Source: an uncultured Poribacteria bacterium (GTDB taxonomy: Bacteria; Poribacteria; WGA-4E; WGA-3G). Taken from it: a stretch of 64,000 bases of DNA. Under the pieces are notes generated by a model that saw only the letters and a list, made by a program, of their open reading frames with translations, was not told the DNA's origin and made no database searches. Below, piece after piece: positions 35,084 through 42,865 of the stretch. The position numbers and the translations under genes are program-made. The stretch covers positions 3,946,217-4,010,216 of the forward strand of contig OX639992.1 of the NCBI GenBank assembly GCA_951828515.1, in the 5' to 3' direction. Each line of letters starts with the position of its first letter. Position 1 is the first letter of the stretch.

Positions 35084-36541
35084 ATGATCTGGCACATAGC
35101 AAAACGCGAAATGCTTGATAATCTGACCCGTCTTCGGTTTGCGCTCACGGTGGTCTTGGTAATGGCACTGATGCTGTTGAATGCCGTGATATTTGTGAGT
35201 AGTCAATATCCGCGAAGAATAGCACAGTATTCCCAAGACATCAACGCCGCGACAGAATCGCTGAAGGAACGAAGTGCCAGTTTAGGCGAGTTAGGTGTGA
35301 AAGGTCCAGGAGATCTCTATAAGAAGCCGAGTCCATTGGCGTTTGTCGCTACGGGGGCAGACGCGAAATTGCCGAAGCGGGTCACCGCGAATGCCTCTTC
35401 CGGCAGCAACTGGAATGCCCCCAATTTCTACTATTCACATTCAAACAATTGGTGGCTTGAATATGCGCAAGATGTCTTTCAGAAAAATGATGCACTGCCA
35501 AATTTCACGGCATTAGACTGGACGTTCATTATCGGGTTGGTTATGAGTTTCATGGCGATCCTGTTCACTTATGATGCCATCTCTGGAGAGCGTGAAATAG
35601 GGACACTAAGCTTGCTCATGTCTAATTCGGTCTCCCGTGCCACCGTACTTCTGGCAAAGTTTATCGGTGCGTTTCTTACCCTCATGTTACCCCTCCTTAT
35701 TGGGATATTACTGAATTTAATGATTGTTAACGCGTCGAAATTGGTGTCACTCGACGGAAGCGAATGGGTAAGATTTGGGATAATCGTCGTTGTTTCCGCC
35801 CTTTACATCTCAATATTCTTATGGCTTGGACTGTTTATCTCAAGCCGATTTTCCAATTCGTCAAGCAGTTTGCTGGTCCTACTTCTGATTTGGGTCGTAT
35901 TTGTGGTACTTATTCCGAACACAATGGGGGCGTTGGCGAGCGGTTTCCAGCAGGTTCCCTCCAGAAGCGAAGTTTTTCGGTCAAAGCAGGCGAAGTTGGA
36001 TGAAATCCATGAGCGATACTGGAAAGATAGAAGACTCTTCCAATTCGGTTCCCCGTCCGACAATCCACCCAACATTGAAGCACTCAGAACGTGGGCTGGC
36101 TATCTCACTGAACGTGCGGATGCGAAGAGTAGGTTTGACGATGAGCATCTGGATAAGCAGTTTGCGCAGGTTGGGTTTACGCAACAAATTACGCGGCTAT
36201 CCCCGGCGGCTATCTACAAATATGCCTTAGAATCTCTATCAGGTACAGGGTTCACCAGACACAAAAGGTTTGTCCAGCAAGCGCGCCGCTACAGGCAACA
36301 GTTCGTGGATTTCATCCAATCAGAGGATAGAGCAGACAACGAAAGTTACCACGTTTATCTTGTAAAGGAAGGCTTGTCCCAAAAACCCGTTGCCTTTAAC
36401 AGCATCCCCAAATTTTCAGGAGAACTGACCTTAGATATCACCTTCAAAGGAGCACTGTTGGATTTGATGTTATTAGTTTCGCTCTCGCTACTCCTATTTA
36501 TGGTGGCGGTCTTAGCGTTTTTGCGAAGCGATGTGAAATAG
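35084..36541 (+). CDS. ABC-2 type permease with DUF3526, copy 2
   Basis: 485 residues. Same plan as the preceding gene: N-terminal segment (RFALTVVLVMALMLLNAVIFV), signature ILFTYDAISGEREIGTLSLL, central membrane block to about residue 275, large loop, and C-terminal segment (ALLDLMLLVSLSLLLFMVAVLAF). Start at 35084 with AAAAGGAAA upstream. Moderately diverged from copy 1, so an old duplication kept as a pair. Confidence 0.82.
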   Translation: MIWHIAKREMLDNLTRLRFALTVVLVMALMLLNAVIFVSSQYPRRIAQYSQDINAATESLKERSASLGELGVKGPGDLYKKPSPLAFVATGADAKLPKRVTANASSGSNWNAPNFYYSHSNNWWLEYAQDVFQKNDALPNFTALDWTFIIGLVMSFMAILFTYDAISGEREIGTLSLLMSNSVSRATVLLAKFIGAFLTLMLPLLIGILLNLMIVNASKLVSLDGSEWVRFGIIVVVSALYISIFLWLGLFISSRFSNSSSSLLVLLLIWVVFVVLIPNTMGALASGFQQVPSRSEVFRSKQAKLDEIHERYWKDRRLFQFGSPSDNPPNIEALRTWAGYLTERADAKSRFDDEHLDKQFAQVGFTQQITRLSPAAIYKYALESLSGTGFTRHKRFVQQARRYRQQFVDFIQSEDRADNESYHVYLVKEGLSQKPVAFNSIPKFSGELTLDITFKGALLDLMLLVSLSLLLFMVAVLAFLRSDVK

Positions 36542-36619
36542 AACAGCGGTCTGGAAATAGCGTCTTCATTTGATGAGGGAGATCCGTTTTGAAGGTTTCC
36601 GCCAAATATGGTATCATTT

Positions 36620-36756
36620 TATAGTAAAACCCATAATTAAGTTTACACTCTGTAATGCGGCGAGGTTAGGGGGAAACGCCCTATCAAAAACACCTCGCCA
36701 GCAATGTGGGGTTTTGTGTTTTCGAGAGTGTGCAAGTATTTTCGGGCTTTACTATA
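36620..36756. mobile_element. MITE copy 2 (TATAGTAAA family, 137 bp)
   Basis: Near-identical to copies 1 and 3, with one extra G in the interior. It lies between the permease operon and the truncated HAD gene. Confidence 0.85.
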
Positions 36757-36794
36757 ATAACACTGCAAAGACGTGGATAGGAGCGGAAGCAGGT

Positions 36795-36920
36795 ATGGAC
36801 GTGACCCAAATTAAAATTATCATCTTTGATGTTGGACAGACGTTACTATTCTTGACCCCGTCCTCAGAGGAAGTGCTCTTTGCAAAGTGTCAGCTATTTT
36901 ACTGTTGGGTTAATCAATAG
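36795..36920 (+). pseudogene. 5' remnant of a HAD-superfamily hydrolase gene
   Basis: 41 codons from the ATG at 36795: IKIIIFDVGQTLLFLTP is the N-terminal strand and motif I of HAD phosphatases (the D-x-G-x-T form seen in many bacterial members). Homology stops after SSEEVLFAKC and the frame ends inside the 3' end of the convergent PhyH gene. No cap domain or motifs II-IV follow. Best read as a gene truncated by deletion or rearrangement next to a MITE. Confidence 0.65.
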
Positions 36921-37758
36921 CAGGACGTGATGGGTTGCCCCAGCGTCCGCTGTTGTCTGTTCCACTTACGACAACGCCTTCCCTATCCCAGCGGTAAGAC
37001 GCTTGGACATCGGAGGCGCAGTAGCGTAAGGTGAGACCGCAACGTCGCTTCGGCGAGGGATTGGCGTTCGAGCCGTGCAGCAGCAAGTCAGTGTGGATAG
37101 AAATTTCACCCGCTTTGAGTTCAACATCGACGGTTTCGCCGTACTGCTCTGCGTTTTCAACGATTTGCCCCAAGACGCTATTATCGTCCCGATCGCTGTG
37201 CCGAGCGGTTAAATGTCCAAGGTGATGTGAACCTGCGATGAATCGCATCGCGCCGTTCTCAACAGCGGCATCGTCGATCGCGAGCCAGACGGTAACGGTC
37301 TTGGAAGGGGAGAGGGGCCAGTAACCGGCATCTTGATGCCAACCGACAGTTTTCGAGTCGTAGGGCATTTTGCAGAAGTAGTGCGCGCCCCAACCGATAA
37401 CGTTCGCACCGATTAAGTCCTTCACACAGGCGACGATTCTTGGGTGCGTGAGAAGGTCGTAAACCTTCCCGTATTTCATGTGCGCGGAGATAATTGAGTA
37501 ACTGCTTCCGCCTTCTGCCATGACGCTTGCTAACAGGGTATCAAAGTATTGACGGTGTTCACCAATTTCAACCTCATCGAAAATCGGGATACCTTTGATA
37601 TAACCGACGCGGTTGAAATTAGCTACCTGTTCTTGGGTCATTACCTTCGGTTGTTCGGTGACGCTTGGATAAAATTGGAGATCGCGCCCCATTTCAGCGA
37701 GTTGTTCCCAGGTCGGCATGATTTTGTCGGTTTTGTAGGTTACGCCTTGGTTTGACAT
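36910..37758 (-). CDS. Phytanoyl-CoA dioxygenase (PhyH) family protein
   Basis: 282 residues. HxD iron ligands in VGWHQDAGYWPL, distal His in HTDLLLHGSNANPSPKRRCG with the 2-oxoglutarate-binding Arg following. IDDAAVENGAMRFIAGSHHLG is the typical middle block. The N-terminal ~35 residues (MPTWEQLAEMGRDLQFYP) extend beyond the core. Third PhyH protein of the window, on the opposite strand from the other two; substrate unknown. Its 3' end overlaps the HAD remnant by 11 bases. Confidence 0.9.
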   Translation of the reverse strand: MSNQGVTYKTDKIMPTWEQLAEMGRDLQFYPSVTEQPKVMTQEQVANFNRVGYIKGIPIFDEVEIGEHRQYFDTLLASVMAEGGSSYSIISAHMKYGKVYDLLTHPRIVACVKDLIGANVIGWGAHYFCKMPYDSKTVGWHQDAGYWPLSPSKTVTVWLAIDDAAVENGAMRFIAGSHHLGHLTARHSDRDDNSVLGQIVENAEQYGETVDVELKAGEISIHTDLLLHGSNANPSPKRRCGLTLRYCASDVQASYRWDREGVVVSGTDNSGRWGNPSRPAID

Positions 37759-37878
37759 TGTTGCTCTGCCTTATGTAAATTCTGATTTCATCTTACCATA
37801 AATATAACGAAAATGGTATAATATTTTTCTAACTAATGATTCATAAAATAGATTATGTCTCGAAATTGAGGTCAATGA

Positions 37879-39009
37879 ATGGCGCATGCATATACCCCCG
37901 GGCTTAAGGTTACCGAGGGAATGACAATTCAGAAAGAACGGCGGCTGCCGCTCCAAGGCGAGGTTCTCGTTGAAGCCGGTACGACGGTTCAGGCGGAGGA
38001 CGTCGTTGCGAAGGCAGATTTGCCGGGCAACGTCCAACTGCTGAACGTTGCCAACCTGCTCAGTGTCTCCGCAGAAGAAGTTATAGAATATATGCTCAAA
38101 CCTGTCGGTGAAGTTATTGCCAAAGATGAGATTATCGCCACGACCAAAGGGTTGTTTGGGCTTTTCAAATCGCAGGCACTGTCACCGATTGACGGCACAA
38201 TCGAAGCCGTGTCCGATGTCACAGGACAGGTTATCCTCCGCGAACCACCGATTCCTGTGGAAGTCAAAGCCTACACAGATGGCACAGTAACAGAAATCGC
38301 CCCAAATGAAGGTGTCACAGTGGAAACCTACGGCACCTACATTCAAGGCATCTTCGGGGTTGGTGGCGAAACAGTCGGGAATTTGACTCTCGCTGTGGCT
38401 GCTCCGAGTGATGAACTGACAGCAGAGCATATCCTACCCGAACATCGGGACGACATTCTGGTTGGCGGTTCGCTGGTCACGACTGCTGCGATCCAGAAAG
38501 CGATTCAACAAGGTGTGAAAGGCATCATTGCCGGTGGGATTGATGACGCAGATTTGCGGGAACTGCTTGGTTATGAACTCGGCGTTGCGATTACAGGGTC
38601 TGAGGAAATCGGGATTACGCTGGTTGTCACGGAAGGGTTTGGGAGTATCGCTATGGCAGAGCAGACGTTTGCGCTCCTAAAAGCGCGGGAGGGCATGAAA
38701 ACCTCTATCAACGGCGCGACGCAGATTCGTGCTGGGGTCGTCCGTCCGGAGATCGTGATCCCAATCGCGCCAGAAACTTCTCAAACATCATCCGAGGCGG
38801 AGGATGCCGCTGAAGGTATTCTGGAGGTCGGTAGCTCGGTTCGTATTATCCGTGAACCGTATTTCGGCAAATTGGGACGTGTCACGGAACTGCCAGTAGA
38901 ACTTCAGAACTTGGAGACAGAGGCACAGGTACGGGTATTGCGCGTCGAGCTCGAAAACGGTCAACAAACGACTTTACCCCGCGCGAACGTTGAAGCGATT
39001 GAAGAATAG
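37879..39009 (+). CDS. Conserved-looking protein with sandwich-hybrid-like repeats and a C-terminal KOW-like segment
   Basis: 376 residues, no signal peptide or membrane span. Residues ~1-150 are beta-rich, with biotinyl/lipoyl-like hairpin motifs (LPLQGEVLVEAGTTVQAEDVVAKADLPG; SPIDGTIEAVSDVTGQVI), as in barrel-sandwich hybrids. No modifiable Lys motif is seen. The middle (~180-270) looks Rossmann-like (GVKGIIAGGIDDADLRELLG). The last ~60 residues (SVRIIREPYFGKLGRVTELP) look like a KOW/SH3 strand pattern. Start ATG has GAGGT upstream. Function unknown; a stand-alone gene. Confidence 0.75.
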   Translation: MAHAYTPGLKVTEGMTIQKERRLPLQGEVLVEAGTTVQAEDVVAKADLPGNVQLLNVANLLSVSAEEVIEYMLKPVGEVIAKDEIIATTKGLFGLFKSQALSPIDGTIEAVSDVTGQVILREPPIPVEVKAYTDGTVTEIAPNEGVTVETYGTYIQGIFGVGGETVGNLTLAVAAPSDELTAEHILPEHRDDILVGGSLVTTAAIQKAIQQGVKGIIAGGIDDADLRELLGYELGVAITGSEEIGITLVVTEGFGSIAMAEQTFALLKAREGMKTSINGATQIRAGVVRPEIVIPIAPETSQTSSEAEDAAEGILEVGSSVRIIREPYFGKLGRVTELPVELQNLETEAQVRVLRVELENGQQTTLPRANVEAIEE

Positions 39010-39080
39010 TTATTAAATGCCTTTGGATATCCGGAACTCTTTTAAATTAGTAGTTGGAACTCATGGGTCTTAAGTGGGAC

Positions 39081-39103
39081 GACCGAGGTTAAAAACCTCG
39101 GTC
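39081..39103. repeat. Hairpin repeat (GACCGAGGTT/AACCTCGGTC)
   Basis: Perfect 10-bp stem (39081-39090 with 39094-39103), 3-base loop, in the gap between convergent genes. Confidence 0.7.
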
Positions 39104-39164
39104 ACGAAATGTATTGATTAGAATGGCAAAATAGGGTTTCTGGAAGGCTATATCGTTAGGATTT

Positions 39165-40283
39165 TCAACTGGGTTGGTTCTCATACCATTTGACGTTGCC
39201 GGTGCTGAGACCACTGGCGACGATGTCCAGTCTGCCGTTCCCGTTCATGTCCAGTACCTGCATCTGTCCAACGCCTAAACCACCATCATCAATCGTCTCT
39301 TTGCTCCACCGGTTTTGTGCGAGATCCTCTGGACGGTAGAGATGTAAACTCGTCCCTTCGCCGTTATAGCCACAGATAATCTCAAGCACCCCGTCATCGT
39401 CAACATCAACAGCGGCGAGGGAGTGTCCTCGGTTGAGCGTGTCGTCGATGAGGTAGCGGTGCCACGGATCGGTTCGTAGGTCGCCAGTGGCTTTATACCA
39501 GACGAGATTGTTCCCATGCCACGGCTCAATCGCTAAAATTTCGTTGATACCGTCACCATCAATGTCGGCGGCGAATGTATCGCTACACTCTCGGTCGCTG
39601 ATGATCCATTTGCCCCAGTCGTCTGTCATCGGGGCAACAGGCGGTTCATACCAGATGAGACCTTCCGAGCAACTAATCAGGACATCATCGCGTCCATCTT
39701 GATCAACGTCATTGATACTCAAACCGTGATTGATGTGGAGGGAATCGTCAAGTAGGTGGGATTGCCAAGAGGTAGCCTCTCGCGGGGTATCCGACAATTC
39801 ATAGCACCAGAGGGAACCCGGACTATGCCATTCGCCGGGTTTACCGTCCTCACCTCGGATCGACGCAACGATGAGAAAAGGAGACGATGTTGAGCCGTTT
39901 CCAGAGAGATTCGCGAGTGCGATACGGTGGATAAAAGGGACGTCGGTGATGCGATGGCTCTTCCAGTTCTGTCCGTCCTGTGCCGGTGCCTCAAGCCATT
40001 GGAGGTATCCGCCTGCGGCATTGACCCCGCGATTGAAACCACTCCCGACAATGAGATCAGGCGTGCCGTTACCGGTAAGGTCGTAAGGCGCGATGGTGAT
40101 GTGTCCACTGCCCTGATCGGTCACGAGATGTCTTTCCCAGTGGGGTGCCTCGTACCAAGCGATGATGGGTTCGCCTGTAGAGCCAGCGATGATGTCAAGT
40201 TGACCGTCGCCGTTTATGTCGGCGACTGCGAGTCCATAAACGCTTTTGAAGGTGTTGTCCAGTTGATATCCTCTGAATTTCAC
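39165..40283 (-). CDS. FG-GAP/VCBS repeat protein
   Basis: 372 residues from a GTG at 40283 preceded by AGGAGG nine bases upstream; the longer frame starts inside that ribosome site. No signal peptide. About seven beta-propeller blades with the calcium-binding DxNxDG motif: ADINGDGQLDIIAG, DLTGNGTPDLIVG, DVDQDGRDDVLIS, DIDGDGINEILAI, DVDDDGVLEIICG, DMNGNGRLDIVASG, most ending in WYE. Likely a whole-protein propeller of the integrin-alpha type. Without an export signal its location and role are unclear. Confidence 0.85.
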   Translation of the reverse strand: MKFRGYQLDNTFKSVYGLAVADINGDGQLDIIAGSTGEPIIAWYEAPHWERHLVTDQGSGHITIAPYDLTGNGTPDLIVGSGFNRGVNAAGGYLQWLEAPAQDGQNWKSHRITDVPFIHRIALANLSGNGSTSSPFLIVASIRGEDGKPGEWHSPGSLWCYELSDTPREATSWQSHLLDDSLHINHGLSINDVDQDGRDDVLISCSEGLIWYEPPVAPMTDDWGKWIISDRECSDTFAADIDGDGINEILAIEPWHGNNLVWYKATGDLRTDPWHRYLIDDTLNRGHSLAAVDVDDDGVLEIICGYNGEGTSLHLYRPEDLAQNRWSKETIDDGGLGVGQMQVLDMNGNGRLDIVASGLSTGNVKWYENQPS

Positions 40284-40325
40284 GGTAACCAACCTCCTCG
40301 TATGATAACACACGGTGTGTTTTAT

Positions 40326-40760
40326 TTAAGGGTTGCGGAAAAACCTGAGTACTCCAGGCTCTATCTCATACCCGACACCCGACCAGAACGCAGTTGCCCA
40401 CGGATACTTCTCTTCTACGAGTGCTGTGATGCGTTTAGCTCCCTGTTTTGTCAAACATCTTTCGCCTTCCTCGACTAAGGCTCGTCCAATACCACGCCGT
40501 CGGTAGTCAGGATGAACTGCGATGCGGTACATATTTCCTCGCCACCCATCGAAAGTAGCGATTAAGGAGCCGACGATACGTTGATCTGCCTCAGCAACCA
40601 GTACCGACGCAAGGCTTTCTATTGCTCTTTGGATATCTGCGATAGTATCTGTGATGCTCGGAGATGTTCCAGCAGTTTGCCACAATGTGAGAAGTGCTTC
40701 TGCCTCTTCTGGATGGCACTCTCGGATTAAGAAAGTATCTGTCTTGTCAGATAAATTCAT
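40326..40760 (-). CDS. GNAT-family N-acetyltransferase
   Basis: 144 residues. Acetyl-CoA-binding motif A is MYRIAVHPDYRRRGIGRALVEEGE, with R-x-x-G-x-G/A intact. The C-terminal WATAFWSGVGYEIEPGVLRFFR is the usual motif B region. Acceptor unknown. No Shine-Dalgarno sequence is obvious before the ATG. It follows the ilvC gene on the same strand after a 125-base gap holding a hairpin repeat. Confidence 0.85.
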   Translation of the reverse strand: MNLSDKTDTFLIRECHPEEAEALLTLWQTAGTSPSITDTIADIQRAIESLASVLVAEADQRIVGSLIATFDGWRGNMYRIAVHPDYRRRGIGRALVEEGERCLTKQGAKRITALVEEKYPWATAFWSGVGYEIEPGVLRFFRNP

Positions 40761-40844
40761 AGAAATGGAGCAGAAAATGTGAAAAAAAGCCGCTATAGTG
40801 ACCGGATTGGAAGTTTCATCAGCGAAATATAGGGTTTTGAGTTC

Positions 40845-40865
40845 GGTGCGGTTGCAAACCGCACC
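40845..40865. repeat. Hairpin repeat (GGTGCGGTT/AACCGCACC)
   Basis: Perfect 9-bp stem (40845-40853 with 40857-40865), loop GCA, just downstream of ilvC. Confidence 0.65.
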
Positions 40866-40885
40866 TACTTTGGTTGGAAAAATTT

Positions 40886-41878
40886 TTACTCGTCAAGCCA
40901 ACTCATCATGCTACGCAGATTTTTGCCGACTTTTTCGATTTCCAATTCCTCTTCTTGCCGACGGAGCGCACCGAGTACGGGTTGGTTCGCTTCATTTTCC
41001 AAGACCCACTCTCGTGCGAAGACACCTTCCTGTACATCCTTTAAGATTTGGCGCATCTTGTCTCGGATGCTGTCGTCAATGATCCGCGGACCCCGCGTGA
41101 GGTCCCCGAATTCGGCAGTATTGCTAATATCATTTCGCATTTTGCTCAATCCGCCGGAGTAAATTAAATCAACAATCAACTTGAGTTCGTGAAGACATTC
41201 AAAGTAAGCCATCTCAGGTTGGTACCCCGCTTCAACAAGTGTGTCAAAAGCGGCTTTAATGAGTGCCGCGGTTCCACCACATAGGACGGCTTGTTCGCCA
41301 AAGAGATCGGTTTCGGTTTCCTCGCGGAACGTAGTTTCGATGACACCTGAGCGCGTACCGCCGATGCCTCTTGCATAAGCGAGAGCAATATCGCGGGCAA
41401 TCCCCGTAGTGTCTTGATGGATAGCGACAAGGCAGGGTACGCCGCCACCGCCTTCAAATACCTCACGGACGAGAGATCCGGGGCCCTTCGGTGCGATCAT
41501 GGCAACATCGATGTCACTGGCAGGCACAACTTGCCCGAAATGGACGCTGAACCCGTGTGAGACGAGGAGCATATTTCCCGACTGCATATTCGGTGCGATC
41601 TGGTCACGGTACACAGCCGCATGTCGTTCATCGGGTATGAGAACCTGAACAATGTCTGCTATTGCTGCCGCTTCTTCAACGGTTTTGACGGTCAAGCCTT
41701 CGGCTTCCGCTCTCTCTTTTGAGCGACTGCCTTCGTATAAGCCGACGACAACGTTTGCCCCGCTGTCTTTGAGGTTTAGGGATTGTGCGCGTCCTTGCGC
41801 GCCATAACCGACGACAGCGACGGTGCGTTCTTTCAATAAATCAAAATTAGCATCACTATCGTAATAAATTGTTGCCAT
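40886..41878 (-). CDS. ilvC: Ketol-acid reductoisomerase (class I)
   Basis: 330 residues from the ATG at 41878 ([17 protein letters not shown]), with AAGGAA upstream. The frame stays open to 41995, but that extension is made of repeat-element sequence. Converts acetolactate or acetohydroxybutyrate to the dihydroxy acid using NADPH and Mg2+, the second common step of valine and isoleucine synthesis. Rossmann motif [19 protein letters not shown]. Mg-binding region [10 protein letters not shown] then [14 protein letters not shown] with the catalytic Glu residues. Length fits class I. It belongs with ilvB-ilvN on the same strand, but a MITE and a structured intergenic element lie between ilvN and ilvC. 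Confidence 0.96.
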   Translation of the reverse strand: MATIYYDSDANFDLLKERTVAVVGYGAQGRAQSLNLKDSGANVVVGLYEGSRSKERAEAEGLTVKTVEEAAAIADIVQVLIPDERHAAVYRDQIAPNMQSGNMLLVSHGFSVHFGQVVPASDIDVAMIAPKGPGSLVREVFEGGGGVPCLVAIHQDTTGIARDIALAYARGIGGTRSGVIETTFREETETDLFGEQAVLCGGTAALIKAAFDTLVEAGYQPEMAYFECLHELKLIVDLIYSGGLSKMRNDISNTAEFGDLTRGPRIIDDSIRDKMRQILKDVQEGVFAREWVLENEANQPVLGALRRQEEELEIEKVGKNLRSMMSWLDE

Positions 41879-41884
41879 TTTTCT

Positions 41885-42230
41885 AATTTTCCTTGCGGTT
41901 CGTTTCGGAAGGTTTGCGTAGGACCGTTTCCTTCCGTATATCCGCCTGCGCCGTTGTTGCAGGCTACAATTTTGATTTGGGAAGAGAAATATCAAAATTC
42001 ACAAATATAGTACAGGACTTACGCAACATTGGCTTCCCTGCCAAGATTGAGGGGATATTCCCGAAGAAAGCGCAATAATGCACGTCGCATTTGGGCGAGT
42101 ACGCCGCAGAATTGCGCTACTACGAACCAAAGACTGCGCGACAATGGGTCAACTGCGTAAGTCCTATAGTAGAAACTTGTCAAAAACCTGCGCGTAATAG
42201 AATGGAGCGCAGCCCAGAGGTCATAAATTA
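41885..42230 (-). promoter_or_regulatory. Structured intergenic element, copy A (ilvN-ilvC), interrupted by a MITE
   Basis: It shares its order of parts with copy B at 56826-56976. First comes the upstream gene's stop TAA with TTTATG, then hairpin CTGCGC/GCGCAG (42188-42193 with 42207-42212), then hairpin GCCTGC/GCAGGC (41944-41949 with 41959-41964) with the same loop. After 7 bases comes hairpin CGGAAGG/CCTTCCG (41906-41912 with 41930-41936), whose sequence is unlike copy B but still pairs. Last is the conserved tail CCGCAAGGAAAATT, the ilvC ribosome site. A further hairpin at 41968-41999 and a MITE at 42011-42168 are only in this copy. Confidence 0.6.
42011..42168. mobile_element. MITE-like element with AGGACTTACGCA ends (158 bp)
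   Basis: 15-bp terminal inverted repeats, TACAGGACTTACGCA and TGCGTAAGTCCTATA (one mismatch). No coding capacity. Inserted in the ilvN-ilvC gap inside the structured intergenic element. Possible TAG target duplication at the ends. Confidence 0.65.
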
Positions 42231-42725
42231 AGATTCGGCACCGCGTAACATCGCTATTTTGCCGGTGCGTGCTAACTCAAGGATGCCGTACGTATTGAAA
42301 ATGTCAATCGCCGCTTTCAATTTACCCTCATCACCTGTAATTTCAAGGACAAGTGAAGCAGGTTTCATATCTATGACCCGCCCGCGGAAAACTTCCGCGA
42401 CTTGTAGAATCTCGGTGCGTTTTTGAGGATCATCGGTAGCAATCTTGATAAGGACGAGTTCTCGTTCAACATGGGTGTCGGTGGAAAGATCTGTTACCTC
42501 AATAACGTCAATGAGTCTATTGAGATGATGGTAAATCTGTTCAATAATTTGGGCATCACCATGCGTGACAAGGGTTATCTGTGAAATGCTCCTGTCATGC
42601 GTCTCGGCGACGTTGAGACTGTCGATATTAAAGCCGCGCCCGCTGAAAAGTCCTGCCACACGTGCGAGGACCCCAAATCGGTTTTCGACCAAAACGGAAA
42701 AAATGTGTCGTTCTTCTGGATTCAT
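42228..42725 (-). CDS. ilvN: Acetolactate synthase regulatory (small) subunit
   Basis: 165 residues, usual IlvN/IlvH length. N-terminal ACT domain (HIFSVLVENRFGVLARVAGL then FSGRGFNIDSLNV) is the valine-binding module; the C-terminal ACT-like domain follows (RTEILQVAEVFRGRVIDMKP and GKLKAAIDIFNTYGILELARTG). It activates IlvB and gives valine feedback. It lies 140 bases after ilvB on the same strand. No obvious Shine-Dalgarno sequence; the upstream gap carries heptamer repeats. Confidence 0.95.
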   Translation of the reverse strand: MNPEERHIFSVLVENRFGVLARVAGLFSGRGFNIDSLNVAETHDRSISQITLVTHGDAQIIEQIYHHLNRLIDVIEVTDLSTDTHVERELVLIKIATDDPQKRTEILQVAEVFRGRVIDMKPASLVLEITGDEGKLKAAIDIFNTYGILELARTGKIAMLRGAES

Positions 42726-42734
42726 TTTTTTATA

Positions 42735-42762
42735 GTTGTCAGTTGTCAGTTGTCAGTTGTCA
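42735..42762. repeat. Four tandem AGTTGTC heptamers
   Basis: 28 bases of perfect 7-bp repeats immediately before the ilvN start, a simple-sequence tract able to change length by slippage. Confidence 0.7.
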
Positions 42763-42865
42763 GTTACAAGAGGGTATTGTTAAACGATCCCCTCTTGACT
42801 GAAAACTGAAAGGTTTTTCGGAGAAAACCGCATTCTCACTGCGAAGCAAACTGACAACCATTCCT

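Noticed and set aside
36570-36920. 116-codon frame on the plus strand
   Set aside because: Its first 75 codons run through the MITE. Only the part from 36795 resembles a protein (HAD N-terminus), so it was recorded as a truncated gene.
41879-41995. N-terminal extension of IlvC (and the similar one before the lactonase at 56820-57017)
   Set aside because: The extensions share SLQQRRRR only because both read the same intergenic element. The conserved proteins start at 41878 and 56819 behind a shared AAGGAAA site.
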